From: Acanthochlamys bracteata
Taxonomy: Eukaryota > Streptophyta > Magnoliopsida > Pandanales > Velloziaceae
Reading direction: 5' to 3'
DNA length: 64,000 bases
Assembly: GCA_019914995.1 (NCBI GenBank)
Contig: CM034129.1
Coordinates: forward strand, 186,001 to 250,000
Of the stretch, positions 11,204 through 21,834 are shown one piece after another. A program made the position numbers and the translations under genes. Every line of letters starts with the position of its first letter. The stretch's first letter is position 1. The notes under the pieces are model-generated. The model did not search any database. It saw nothing but the letters and a program-made list of their open reading frames with translations, and was not told the origin of the DNA.

Positions 11204-11471
11204 TAAAAGAGGGATTCTTTTTTGTTCAAGGGTTTCTATTGTATGGAGGTGAAGGGATGGTGTAGAGCGGAGGAAGTGATCGACACTTACGCTTAGGTTC
11301 ATCGATTACTTCTTATATAAACATTTGATACTTAAGTTGCAAATCTTAGAACAAATTCTCTGATAGTTTTCCCAAAATCAAGATTTGTTGTTATTTGATT
11401 TTATTGGATTTATGATGGTTTGGTTGTAGCGGAGATGCTTGGAATCAAATCTGGAAATTATATTTCTGGTC

Positions 11472-13261
11472 ATGGGATTACATAAACATGTTTACCGATT
11501 CACTCGCATCATGAAAGGATTCAGCATCTCCTGCAATTCAACCGGTTCGTTTCTTGATTTCCTTCGTCCTATTTGATTAATACCAGTTGTGATTGAAGAT
11601 TTTTGTCTAAAGATACAATCTTTGTTTAACTTTTTTTTGTAAACATTGAGTCTTTATTTAAATTTATTATGATTGCAGTTGGGTTGTCGACAAATGCATC
11701 ACATGTCGCGCCGCATTCTACATTGAGGAGGTATTCCTCTGTCTGTTCATTGAATGCTAATTCTGTTGTACAAGAAGTAGTGATAGCTTTGGGGAGCAAC
11801 CTAGGGAATCGGGTTCAAAATTTCAATGAAGCTTTGCTGATGATGAAAAGATCGGGCATAAATGTTACAAGACACGGTTGTTTGTACGAGACGGCACCAG
11901 CTTACGTTACCAATCAGCCGTTTTTTTTAAATTCTGCGATTAGAGGTACAACAAAGCTTGGTCCTAATGATTTATTGAAAGTTTTGAAAGTGATTGAGAA
12001 AGAATTGGGCAGAAAAGATGGAGTTAGGTACGGTCCAAGACTGATAGATCTTGACATTTTGTTCTATGGGAAGCACAAGATTGAATCTGAGGAACTTAAG
12101 ATACCACATGAGCGCATTTGGGAGAGACCTTTTGTTTTGGCACCACTTTTAGATCTCTTAGGATCATCTACTGATGATGATACAATAGCGAGTTGGCATT
12201 CTTTCTCGGGACATAGTGGTGGGTTGTTTGAGTTATGGGACAAACTTGCTGGTGAATCGTTGGTTGGTCAAGAAGGTTTTAGAAGGGTTTTGCCTATTGG
12301 AGATCGTCTATGGGATTGGTCGAAGAAAAGTCATGTAATGGGCATACTTAACCTAACTCCTGATAGTTTTAGTGATGGAGGAAAGTTTCAAGCAGTAGAA
12401 GATGCAGTGTCGCAGGTGAAGCTGATGGTTTCAGAAGGTGCTGACATTATTGATATTGGTGCACAATCTACACGACCCTTTGCAAGTAGGTTATCTCCAC
12501 AGGAAGAGATTAAAAGGCTTATGCCCGTACTGGAGGCAGTTGTTCAGATTCCTGAAATAGAAGGTAAACTATTGTCGGTAGACACCTTCTATTCAGAAGT
12601 TGCATCAGAAGCAGTGAGTAAGGGGGTCCATATTGTTAATGATGTCTCTGGCGGCCAACTCGATCCCCATATTCTCAGAGTTGTTGGAGAATTGGGAGTC
12701 CCGTATATTGTCATGCACATGAGAGGGGATCCTTCTACTATGCAGAGTGATAGGAATTTGCAGTATAATGATGTCTGCTGTGAAGTGGCAGCTGAATTGT
12801 ATGAAAGGGTGAAGGAAGCAGAGAGATGCGGCATCCCACTATGGAGGATGATACTTGACCCTGGTATTGGATTCTCGAAGAAATGTGAACACAATCTGCA
12901 AATTCTCATGGGCCTCCCATCAATTAGGAGAGAGATAGGAAAAAGAAGTCATGGCGCTTCTCGTTTACCTATTTTGGTTGGTCCTTCTAGAAAGAGATTT
13001 TTAGGAGATATCTGTCACCGCACAGATCCTGCTGAGAGAGATGCTGCTACCATAGCTGCTGTCACAACAGGTATACTTGGAGGTGCTAATATTGTTAGAG
13101 TTCACAGTGTTAAGGGCAATCGGCATGCTGCTATAGTATGTGATGCTTTGCTTAAGCACGGGAGAAGAGCTACAAGTTTTTCCTCTTCATTCACAACGAC
13201 ATGCACACCTACCTCTGAGAATTACAACAAGCTTAATGGTGTCACTATAAAACTAGTGTGA
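11472..13261 (+). CDS. Bifunctional HPPK / dihydropteroate synthase, mitochondrial type
   Basis: Two exons (11472-11544, 11679-13261) give 551 residues. The protein catalyses two consecutive folate-pathway steps: pyrophosphorylation of 6-hydroxymethyl-dihydropterin, then condensation with p-aminobenzoate. The N-terminus is rich in Arg, Ser and His without acidic residues (MGLHKHVYRFTRIMKGF), as expected of a mitochondrial presequence. The HPPK domain starts at ALGSNLGNR and holds the signature PRLIDLDILFYG. The DHPS domain holds VMGILNLTPDSFSDGG, DIGAQSTRP, VDTFYSEVA, IVNDVSGG, ILDPGIGFSK, VGPSRKRFLG and VRVHSV, so all the usual pterin and pABA/phosphate-binding motifs look intact. A decayed inverted copy lies at 19.8-21.4 kb. 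The last ~25 residues are Ser/Thr-rich and differ from that copy because of a frame change. Confidence 0.95.
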
Positions 13262-13329
13262 GCAATTGCTCATGAGGAAGTAAAATAGTATGAAAAACAA
13301 CACTGTCCATGTTCCTTCTGCCTCTCTTT

Positions 13330-13580
13330 ATAGGAAATATCTGATTTTACATACTTGAAGGATAGTCCTTACTAGGCTACATGAGAGACATCGCTCATGT
13401 CAGAGTTTATTTGTGGATATGGAGAATTCATTATTTACTTGCCCTTCTCCTTTGAAGTGAATATGGCAGCTCTGTTCATGAGCATCCACTACTGCTGATA
13501 TGTGATTGGGATTACACCTGTGACAAGTGCCTGGAAGAAAGGAAATAGATATCCTTGTATTTACTACACCTAGTCAGCCT
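13330..13580 (+). pseudogene. Relic of the NB-LRR nucleoredoxin-like tail
   Basis: Just downstream of HPPK/DHPS, the plus strand reads YMRDIAHV, then in shifted frames GYGEF and SSVHEHPLLLICDWDYTCDKC before a stop. This matches the tail of the intact NB-LRR (SIRHIQHVDI, then SSLHEHPLLLARDKDYICNKC). The frame is broken and the second half of the zinc motif is missing. The same relic, on the minus strand, follows the other HPPK/DHPS copy at 19.4 kb, so it was present before that duplication. Confidence 0.7.
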
Positions 13581-13639
13581 TATCCTTCGAATTCCTTAAG
13601 CAGACGCCTCGTAGCAAAAATTTTTTTTTTTAATACCAA

Positions 13640-14330
13640 TTTTGCTCAGTTTTGAATGGGACTACTTGCGGTAGATCTGCCTTTACTGGTATATATCAAG
13701 AGAGCCTTGTAATAATTACACCTCAATGCAATTGATTTCAATTTTAAGTGTGAATGAAACTTTCTGTTAGTCATATAAGCTTTGTGCTGTTTTTTATCAG
13801 CTCCAGACTTTTTGGTTCATGGAACCATAGAAACATCATGCCTCTATTGCCATGGGAAATTCTCACTGAAAGATTTAAAGGTTAAGGCCTGACTTGAAAA
13901 TTCTGTATCTTGAATGAATTCTGCATTGCACGCCGGAAATTATTAAAACAATAGACATATGCAAACAGGAACCAAGTTATTCAAGAAAAACAGAAAAGAT
14001 CTGCTCATGACAATTTCATGGTACGCTAAAGCTCTGCAGGAAATCTTCAGAAGCAAAACTCTTGCTGCTAGCCCTGGCACAGAATTTTGTTCCCGAATTA
14101 CCAAGTTATTAACCAGTGGCTTCACACAAACCATCAAGTAGTAGCACACAGCAGTTGGGAAAAGCAACACCCAACTGTAATGAATATATTTCTTTAGACC
14201 GCCATAAACAATAATTACTTTTTTTCAGCTTACTTTCATGCAACCTTCAAGACGTTGCTTCTTAGTAGCAACTTCCCTTGCGGACAGAATTTGCCCAAGC
14301 TACTACATGAAGGGTCTGGCAGAACTTAGG
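13640..14330 (+). repeat. Duplicated non-coding block, copy 1
   Basis: About 690 bases match the reverse complement of 24480-25190 closely by eye along nearly the whole length, with small indels. Shared runs include AGCTCCAGACTTTTTGGTT and TCTGTATCTTGAATGAATTC. Short open frames occur in both copies but do not keep the same frame, so I read the block as non-coding. In copy 2 it sits just 3' of FLN2; here FLN2 is absent. Confidence 0.8.
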
Positions 14331-14569
14331 ATATTATTATTATGCGGGAACTGCAATTAGAGAGCGATATTATTATTATTATTATTATTAAAAGAAGAGT
14401 TGTACACTACATACATACATAGTTATATGATGATACATATACTACATTGGCCGTCCTTCAAAAAACTAGTGTATGTACACACACAGAACTAAACCTTCTT
14501 CAACTTCAATATATCAATTGTATTTGTAAATGGAACTCGGAAAACTTTTTGGAACCTCCTCAAAAAAGA
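14331..14569. repeat. COBRA 3' flank with ATT microsatellite
   Basis: An (ATT)n tract runs from about 14368 to 14391. The remainder is probably the 3' UTR of the minus-strand COBRA-like gene. Confidence 0.5.
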
Positions 14570-17421
14570 CTAAAAATGAACACATAAGCACAACAAAAGT
14601 GCCCAGAAGATGAGCACAGGCAGAAGAATCCAGGGAGGCTCTATGGATAGAGGGCCGGAGTTTGGCAACCAAGGGTAAGAATCTGGAGGTGGCATTACGC
14701 AGTTGTCGCCGTTGAAGTATATGCGCCGAGGAAATGCCCATCCCTTTTGGAATGTGAACGTTGACGGATCTTTCCGGAATATGAGCTCCGATTGTACGTT
14801 GCCGTAAGGACCAGCTTCCATGAGTAAATCATTATAGTATTTGATTCCCCACATCATTGCAGTATCATCTGAGACGCAAACAATAAAATAGTAAATCTTG
14901 TTTGTAACTCAATTGCAATGCTGGACTGTATAGGAGATCAAAATGTAACTTCACTGGCAAAATGGGACAGGAAAAAACAAAACTTTGAAGAAACTAAACC
15001 TTACTTATTATCACATAGGGCGTCAATGGCTTGTAATTGAAACTGAATATTTGTGTGAGGTTGTCAAAATTGGGATGCTGAGCAACTAAGTTCCACTGCG
15101 AGTAGTTCATACGGTAGTTGAAATTTGTTACAGTAATCTTCACCCTCCAATATTCTTTGTAGTTCAACTTCACATGCCAGTGCACTCTTATAGGGCACAT
15201 GTGGGTAGTACATTGCACCAGCGGCGTGAAGCTGCTCTTTCCAGGGCCATTAATTGCTGAAGCTAAGTAAGGTGAATCACCCCTGTTTCATGACATAAGT
15301 GACAGAACAGATTATCACCACATTCGAGTAGAGGTTTGCCAAAAGATAAGTGAAACTAATGTTAGAACTTACTCCACGCAGCTTCCTGGTTGTGTAATAT
15401 TGTTTTGGCAGCCGCAGGTGCATGTTGGACAGTTCACTATGTTGTCACTGTAGAAAGACGACAAGGATACACAGCAAGTAGGAGTCTTTTGGGAGAGAAA
15501 TTGAGAATATGTACATGTTACGTTCCATGTCACTGCAACCAAAGAGCAACTCCTTACAGTCAGAACAATTTGTTTAGCTCATGTGACCAATACTTTCAGT
15601 GGCAAGTTACCTACTAGTGAATGTAAAAATAAATTAAAATATTTAAAATTAAGATCAATGTCTTATGTTTCCAACCAGACATCTAAAATCAAGATATTGT
15701 GTCCAAGATAAGAACATACTATATATAGTTTAGCTTAAACAATCAGCAGATACCAAATTTGCAGAAACTTGATTCCTAAGATATTTGATACCAAACCGAC
15801 CACAAACACTTAAAAGCACTTTCTTAACACATTGGGACACGATACCTCAAGCAAACTAAAAACAAGTCAGATAGTTTAGTATAGCTAATGTGGTGTGAAA
15901 CTATAGTGTTACCTTTTCATAATTCAATCAAAGTCAAACATTCTGTTGCAGATTGTGTCAAAAGTGCTAGCAAGTAGTAACATTACTTTCCAAACTTCTG
16001 CTCACAACTACAGCAGAGATACAACAACGTCCTGTTTCTTGTGCCTTCAAAAACTACTGCTAAGCTAACTTTGGAAAATATAGACACCAGTTATGCATGA
16101 AAAGAAGCAGCAAATGAGATGAAGTATGACATACTCAGTGCTTGGGTTGTTCTCCTCCCATCTGCTGCCAAGAATTTAGTAGGTGTTACAACTTTTGCAG
16201 GCCCACAAGTATACCCAGGTCCTGGAGCAGAAAGTGTGAAATTCTTTGGCACTCTCACGGTCTTGTTTGTGGTACCTGCATGACCTACACTGATCTGGAA
16301 TGAAGCTGCAGCAGTGGCAGGGTCCTGAATAGGTGAATTAATAACGCCTCCTCTGCAACAATTGGCAACCTGTTGGTTGTAAGGTGTTCCTGGCATAAGA
16401 TCCACAATAGTGGGATTTCTTTTGCAACAATGTGGTATGTTCCCTTTATACTTAGAGCAATCTCCCTGCTCAGTAGCTTGTCCCCCAACCATGGCCCAAA
16501 TGATCTCCTTCTTTGCCCAAACCCACCCTAGTGTCCATCCTGGTGCTTGAATGTGACGGTACATTTGGTAATTGTATATCGTAACAGTAGCCTGAAATAA
16601 TAATTGAATGCAGTACAATCATGTTAGATTACTGAACTGGAAGCCTAGATTGTCTGATTATGAGCACAGCACCAACAAAACAACAGTAGCATAGCACAGT
16701 TGCATCATTTTTGGCAGGCGTACTTACAAGATATCCATCTGGAGTCCATTGAGAGATGTCCCATTTAATCGTAATCTTCCCGTTAGGGTCGAGTGCATCA
16801 TAAGCTTCTGCAAATAGAGCACGGGATACTCTGAGGCCTTCAAGTCATTGACCATACTCATGCATAAGGTATAAAGTTGCATAATATTGCTTGAATTTTC
16901 AATTTCAACATATCACATCAATTGAACTGACAAAAAGCTCCTATTTTTCGCATAGCTTTGAGTATAAAGCTAGAAATGCTAGATATGTCAATAAACAGAG
17001 TAAAGGAGAAGTCAATGTAATCAATCACGAAATCAAAATGTTTGAGAGCTTTTCTGATATCTTTTGTACTCTTCTAAACTGCTTCTTTTCCTCTCAGATT
17101 AAACCCTTCAATCGTTACATTGAAGAAAATGAAAGCTAGCTTCGATCAGAAGTGAACCAGAAGTATCAAGATTATCCCATAGCATCAAAAAATAAAAGGG
17201 AAACAAAGTGGAATCAAACAATACGGGATGACTAAGAAATTCAGCATTTTTAAGCGATTGAAAGATGAAAAACCTTCAGAAATAGAGAGCATAAGGAAAT
17301 TATATAAAGAAAATTTTGGGCACTCACCTGTTGCTTCTGGACTGAAGAAGAGAAACAAGAACGCAAAGAAAACGAAAAAAAATGTGAACTTTGAATTCCA
17401 TCTCCAACTGCTCAAATCCAT
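14570..17421 (-). CDS. COBRA-like GPI-anchored cell-wall protein
   Basis: Six exons on the minus strand (17421-17328, 16807-16728, 16591-16135, 15532-15373, 15282-15005, 14868-14570) join in phase to 455 residues, the size of Arabidopsis COBRA. There is an N-terminal signal peptide with a long Phe/Leu core (KFTFFFVFFAFLFLFF). The mature start is EAYDALDPNGKITIKWDIS. The carbohydrate-binding-like region carries HIQAPGWTLGWVWAKKE and WAMVGGQATEQGDCSKYKG. The Cys-rich CCVS block contains NCPTCTCGCQNN. The end has a GPI-type hydrophobic tail (ILLPVLIFWALLLCLCVHF) after DSYPWLPNSG. COBRA proteins sit on the outer plasma membrane and help orient cellulose microfibrils. The sequence belongs with COB/COBL1/2/4; which one is not settled. 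Confidence 0.95.
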
Positions 17422-17890
17422 TGGAGATCAAACGAAGAACAAAACTCTCAAAATTCAAACCACTTTGCAGCACGAACGACTATTTCGGTCAGGGATCAAT
17501 CAATCAAGAAAAAAAGGGAGAAAAAGTTGTGATATTGGGTTTCTTGATTAAACATAAACTTGAAGAAAAAAAGAAAAGGAAAAAAGAAATGCAGCTCGTT
17601 TGATTTGATTTTGTGGGGCTTATAGACTAGAAAGAACAAACACACAGACTGAATTAGCAGCAGAGTTTGTTGGGTGGGTTGATAGATTGTGTGTGATGTT
17701 GGTAGGTTGGAAACTTCTCTCGGAGGTGAGAGAGAGAGAGAGCGTTACACGCTCAAAGAAAGACACACCATTTGGTTGCGTTTTTCTTTGCACAACAGAA
17801 CAGAAAATCTCTCTCTCTTTTTTTTTTGAATAAATTGATTGATGACGATTTAATTCGTAACTAAGCTCTGACTGTCAGAGAGCTGTTGCA
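17422..17890 (-). promoter_or_regulatory. COBRA-like 5' UTR and promoter region
   Basis: Upstream of the COBRA-like ATG, the minus strand has CT-rich tracts (plus strand GAGAGAGAGAGAG near 17729-17742). Pyrimidine tracts of this type are common in plant 5' UTRs. No TATA box or start site can be fixed by eye. Confidence 0.4.
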
Positions 17891-17896
17891 AATTAA

Positions 17897-18210
17897 AGAT
17901 ATTTTAAAAGTACATTCTATTTAATTACGTATTTTAAATATTTGTAATTAAATTTTATAAAATAAAAAATAAAAAATAATTTTTTTTAAAATAAAATAAA
18001 AATAAAGTTCATATTTATATTTCAATAGTTTTAAAAATATATTAAAAATTAGAAAATATAATTATATTAAAAGTGTGCAAATAATAAAATTAAATTAAAA
18101 TTTTATATGTAAAATAAAGTTTTAAATTTTTTAATATAATCAAAATATATAAATTATTTAAAATTTAAAATTTAATAAAAATATAAAATTACGCGCGTTC
18201 AAAACATATC
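17897..18210 (+). repeat. AT-rich interspersed repeat, copy A
   Basis: About 310 bases of nearly pure A/T contain an ordered sequence that recurs in reverse complement at 29620-29915. Shared order includes CGTATTTTAAATATT at the left, TATTTAAAATTTAAAATTT at the right, and AAAATTTTATATGTAAAATAAAG matching a similar run between them. The length and lack of coding sequence suggest a MITE or similar small element; no clear target-site duplication was found. Confidence 0.55.
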
Positions 18211-19370
18211 TAAAGCTAACTTTCAAAACAAAAAACCAATGTATACAAATAATGATATATGCATAGAGGACTAAGGTTAGATTTGTCATTGGTTTATTAA
18301 TAGTTTTGATTAGTGAGTGAGTGAATATATAATTATTTTTAAATTACTATTATTCTTTCTTGAATAAAAAATGTAATGTAATATTTCTAACGACTGCATG
18401 TTTCATTGTCAAGCATTGCATGGACGTCTGTATACAGTGATCTATCTCAAACACTTTATTCTATTCAATTGAGTTTTATTTTTATTCTTTGTACGAAATT
18501 AAGAAAATTAAAATTAATTAAGGAAACAGGAGTCAACATCTAAACAGTTAACTTTTTTTTAAAAAAAAAAGAAAGATTGCTCAAATAATTACATATGACA
18601 AACAGCAAATGTACAGCTAACGGAAGCTTTGACTGATCAACTGCAATGCGTACAACAGCAACCAAACTTTCATACTTTTCTAAATGACACAGTGTCTGAA
18701 TTCCTGTGGTATAATACACGCGTCATTTTCTTTCTAATGTCAATATCTGTTGGCTGTTTGCAACTTAACAGGTTTTAATCAGCTGGATGGTTTCCGCGTG
18801 AAGTGAAATCAGCAGGCAAAAAGTCAAAATAAATTAAACATAGGAAAAGAAAGTTATATTTTAAAATTATATCATATTTTTGTAATAATAATAGAAAAGA
18901 CCGTTACGAGTGGTGGAGATTTCTGAACGAGTTCTATTCTAAGCCCATTTGGTTCATGGGTCATTAAAAGCCCAAATAGTAGGTGCGTCGAACACCATAC
19001 AGAATATGTATTGCCAGATTTTCATGCAGGTTTTCAATTCACCAATTTCACCATACAGAATACAGCAGCAGCAGCAACAACAACAACGAAAGCTGCTGCA
19101 CAGTTAACAAAGAGAAGTAATTTTTATATACAAAGAAAAAATTAGGATCAGATTCAGTGGCTGACTTGAATAGAACATTAAAGATCTCAGTAGCACATTA
19201 GACAGACAGACCATCAGAAGAATATCTGCTATGCATCAGCACAAACCATTTGCATCATATAACAACTCCACAACAATGCAAAACTGCACGTAGCAAAACT
19301 TGCAGTGACTACATAGAAATGAAACACTACCTCTTGCTACTGCTCTTGCTCTGGGAGATTTTCATTGCTT
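18211..19370. other. Intergenic, no gene seen
   Basis: About 1.1 kb is AT-rich, with short A and T runs and a CAGCAGCAGCAACAACAAC tract near 19064-19086. Nothing coding or structured was recognised. Confidence 0.4.
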
Positions 19371-19379
19371 TGTTCTTGA

Positions 19380-19630
19380 AGCGCACAGTGGGGGGAGCAC
19401 ATTGAAGAATAAGCGGTCCTTGCACTTGAAGGATATCTATTCCCTTTCGTCCAGGCACTTGCCACAGGTGTAACCCCCATCACGTGTCAGCAGCAGTGGA
19501 TGCTCATGAACATAGCTGGATATATTGACTTCGAAGGACAAAGGCGACTTCGTCGAGGAAATAATGGATTCTCCATATCCATATCCATGAACTCGACATG
19601 GGCAATGTCCCTCATCTAGCCCAGTAAGAA
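19380..19630 (-). pseudogene. Relic of the NB-LRR nucleoredoxin-like tail, second copy
   Basis: On the minus strand the sequence reads MRDIAHVEFMDM, then in another frame STKSPLSFEVNISSYVHEH, PLLLTRDGGYTCGKC and a stop. It aligns with the intact NB-LRR tail (YTKSPFSFSTHIS, then SSLHEHPLLLARDKDYICNKC). The frame is broken and the final Cys/His part is lost. It lies directly 3' of the decayed HPPK/DHPS copy, mirroring the relic at 13.4 kb. Confidence 0.75.
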
Positions 19631-19785
19631 CTATCCTTCAAGTATGTAAAATCAGATATGTCCTACAAAGAGAGACAGAAGGGACGCGGACGCTGTCGAC
19701 TTTCGCACATTTTACTCTTCAAGAGCAAGTGCTCATGCCAGTGACACCGTCAACTTGTTGTAATTCTAAGAGATAGGTGTGCATG

Positions 19786-21417
19786 TCATTGTGAATGAAG
19801 AGGGAAAACTTGTAACTCTATCCCGTGCTTAAGCAAAGCATCACATACCCTAACAGCATCACGGTTGCCCTTAACACTGGGAACTCTAACAATATTAGTA
19901 CCCCCAAGTACACCTGTTGTGACAGCAGCTATGGTAACGGCATTTCTCTCAGAGGGATCTGTGCTGTGACAGATGTCTCCTAAAAATCTCTTTCTAGAAG
20001 GACCAACCAAAATAGGTAAACTAGAAGCGCCATGACTTCTTTTTCCCATCTCTCTCCTAATTGACGGGAGGCCCATGAGAATTTGCAGATTGTGTTCACA
20101 TTTCTTCGAGAATCCAATACCAGGGTCAAGTATCATCCTCCACAGTGGGATGCCGCATCTCTCTGCTTCCTTCACCCTTTCATACAATTCAGCTGCCACT
20201 TCGCAGCATGCGTCATTATACTGCAAATTCCTATCACTAAGCATTGTAGAAGGATCCCCTCTCATGTGCATGACAATATACGGGACTCCCAATTCTCCAA
20301 CAACTCTGAGAATATGGGGATTGAGTTGGCCGCCAGAGACATCATTAACAATATGGACCCTCTTACTCACTGCTTCTGATGCAACTTCTGAATAGAAGGT
20401 GTCTACCGACAATAGTTTCCCTTCTATTTCAGGAATCTGAACAACTGCCTCCAGTACGGGCATAAGCCTTTTAATCTCTTCCTGTGAGATAACCTACTTG
20501 CAAAGGGTAGTGTAGATTGTGCACCAATATCAATAATGTCAGCACCTTCTGAAACCATCAGCTTCACCTGCGACACTGCATCTTCTACTGCTTGAAACTT
20601 TCCTCCATCACTAAAACTATCAGGAGTTAGGTTAAGTATGCCCATTACATGGCTTTTCTTCGACCAATCCCATAGACGATCTCCAATAGGCAAAACCCTT
20701 CTAAATCCTTTTCGACCAACCAACGATTCACCAGCAAGTTTGTCCAATAATTCAAACAACCCACCACTATGTCCCGAGAAAGAATGCCAACTCGCTATTG
20801 TATCATTGTCAATAGATGATCCTAAGAGATCTAAAAGTGGTGCCAAAACAAAAGGTCTCTCCCAAATGCGCTCATGTGGTATCTTAAGTTCCTCAGATTC
20901 AATCTTGTGCTTCCCGTAGAACAAAATATCAAGATCTATTGGTCTTGGACCGTACCTAATTCCATCTTTTCTACCCAATTCTTTCTCAATCACTTCTAAA
21001 ACTTTCAACAAATCATTAGGACCGAGCTTTGTTGTACCTCTAATCGCAGAATTAAATAAAAAAAAAAACGGGTGATCGGTAACGTAAGCTGGCGCTGTCT
21101 CGTACAAAGCTATCACTACCGGTTCAGCAGAATTAACATTCAACGAACATACTGAAGAATACATAATCGTTGCAGAATGCGGAGAGACATGCGATGGATT
21201 TGTCGACAACCCAACTGCAATTGTAATAAAATTTAAAGAAAGACTCAATCTTTAAAGTTACAAGAAGGATTTAATCTTTAGACAAAAATCTTCAATTCAC
21301 AACTGGTATCAACCAAACAGAAAGAAAGAATTCAAGAAACGTACCGGATGAATTGCAGGAGATGGTGAATCCTTTCATGATTCGAGTGAATCGGTAAACA
21401 TGTTTATGCAATCCCAT
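19786..21417 (-). pseudogene. Decayed inverted copy of HPPK/DHPS
   Basis: The exon 1 equivalent (21417-21345) and intron position match the intact gene at 11.5-13.3 kb, and identity is high across both exons. Three defects are visible. About 32 residues at the start of the HPPK domain, including GSNLGNR, are deleted (VVIAL runs straight into YETAPAYV). One C is missing near 20490 (TCTCCACAG became TCTCACAG), shifting the frame inside DHPS. Motif residues have also changed: STRP is STLP and VRVHS is VRVPS. The end of the frame differs too (IELQVFPLHSQ). Without the HPPK nucleotide and pterin residues and an open DHPS frame it cannot make the bifunctional enzyme, though a transcript is possible. 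Confidence 0.9.
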
Positions 21418-21834
21418 GACAAGAAATATAATTTTCAGATTTTTTTCCAAGCATCTCCGCTACAATCAAACCATCAGAAATCCACAAAACTCGAATAAGA
21501 ACAAAATCTTTATTTAATTGTAAATTATGTTCTACAGAATAAAAGGGGCGTGAATCGAGACTGTTTTGCAATGCAAGTATTTAAGAGTTAGTGTTGTTTG
21601 AGTTGAGGGCATGGTTTTACTAATTATAAGTGTAGTAGTCAAATATTGTGAAATAAGATGGTAAGGGTAAAATGGTCCATATGTTAGTGAGGATTTTGTT
21701 GGATTTAGCGGCTGTTTTATTATTATTATTATTATTATTAGTCTTCAGTTTATATGGATTAGAAACTTGAGGAATCCATTAATGGCGAGGAGAGATTAGT
21801 TCAGTAGAGAAGATAACTGAAAAAGGAAACACGG
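21418..21834. promoter_or_regulatory. Intergenic region between divergent HPPK/DHPS copy and FLN2-like gene
   Basis: About 417 bases separate the two opposite start codons, so it probably served as a shared promoter. A TTA microsatellite lies at about 21716-21741. The part nearest the HPPK/DHPS copy (to about 21490) still matches the upstream flank of the intact gene at 11380-11470. Confidence 0.5.

Noticed and set aside
13943-14170. Small open frames in the duplicated block
   Set aside because: Frames are not kept between the two copies of the block, so they are not under coding constraint.
19786-21417. Treating the second HPPK/DHPS as a functional DHPS-only gene
   Set aside because: The DHPS frame itself is interrupted and its STRP and RVH motifs are changed.
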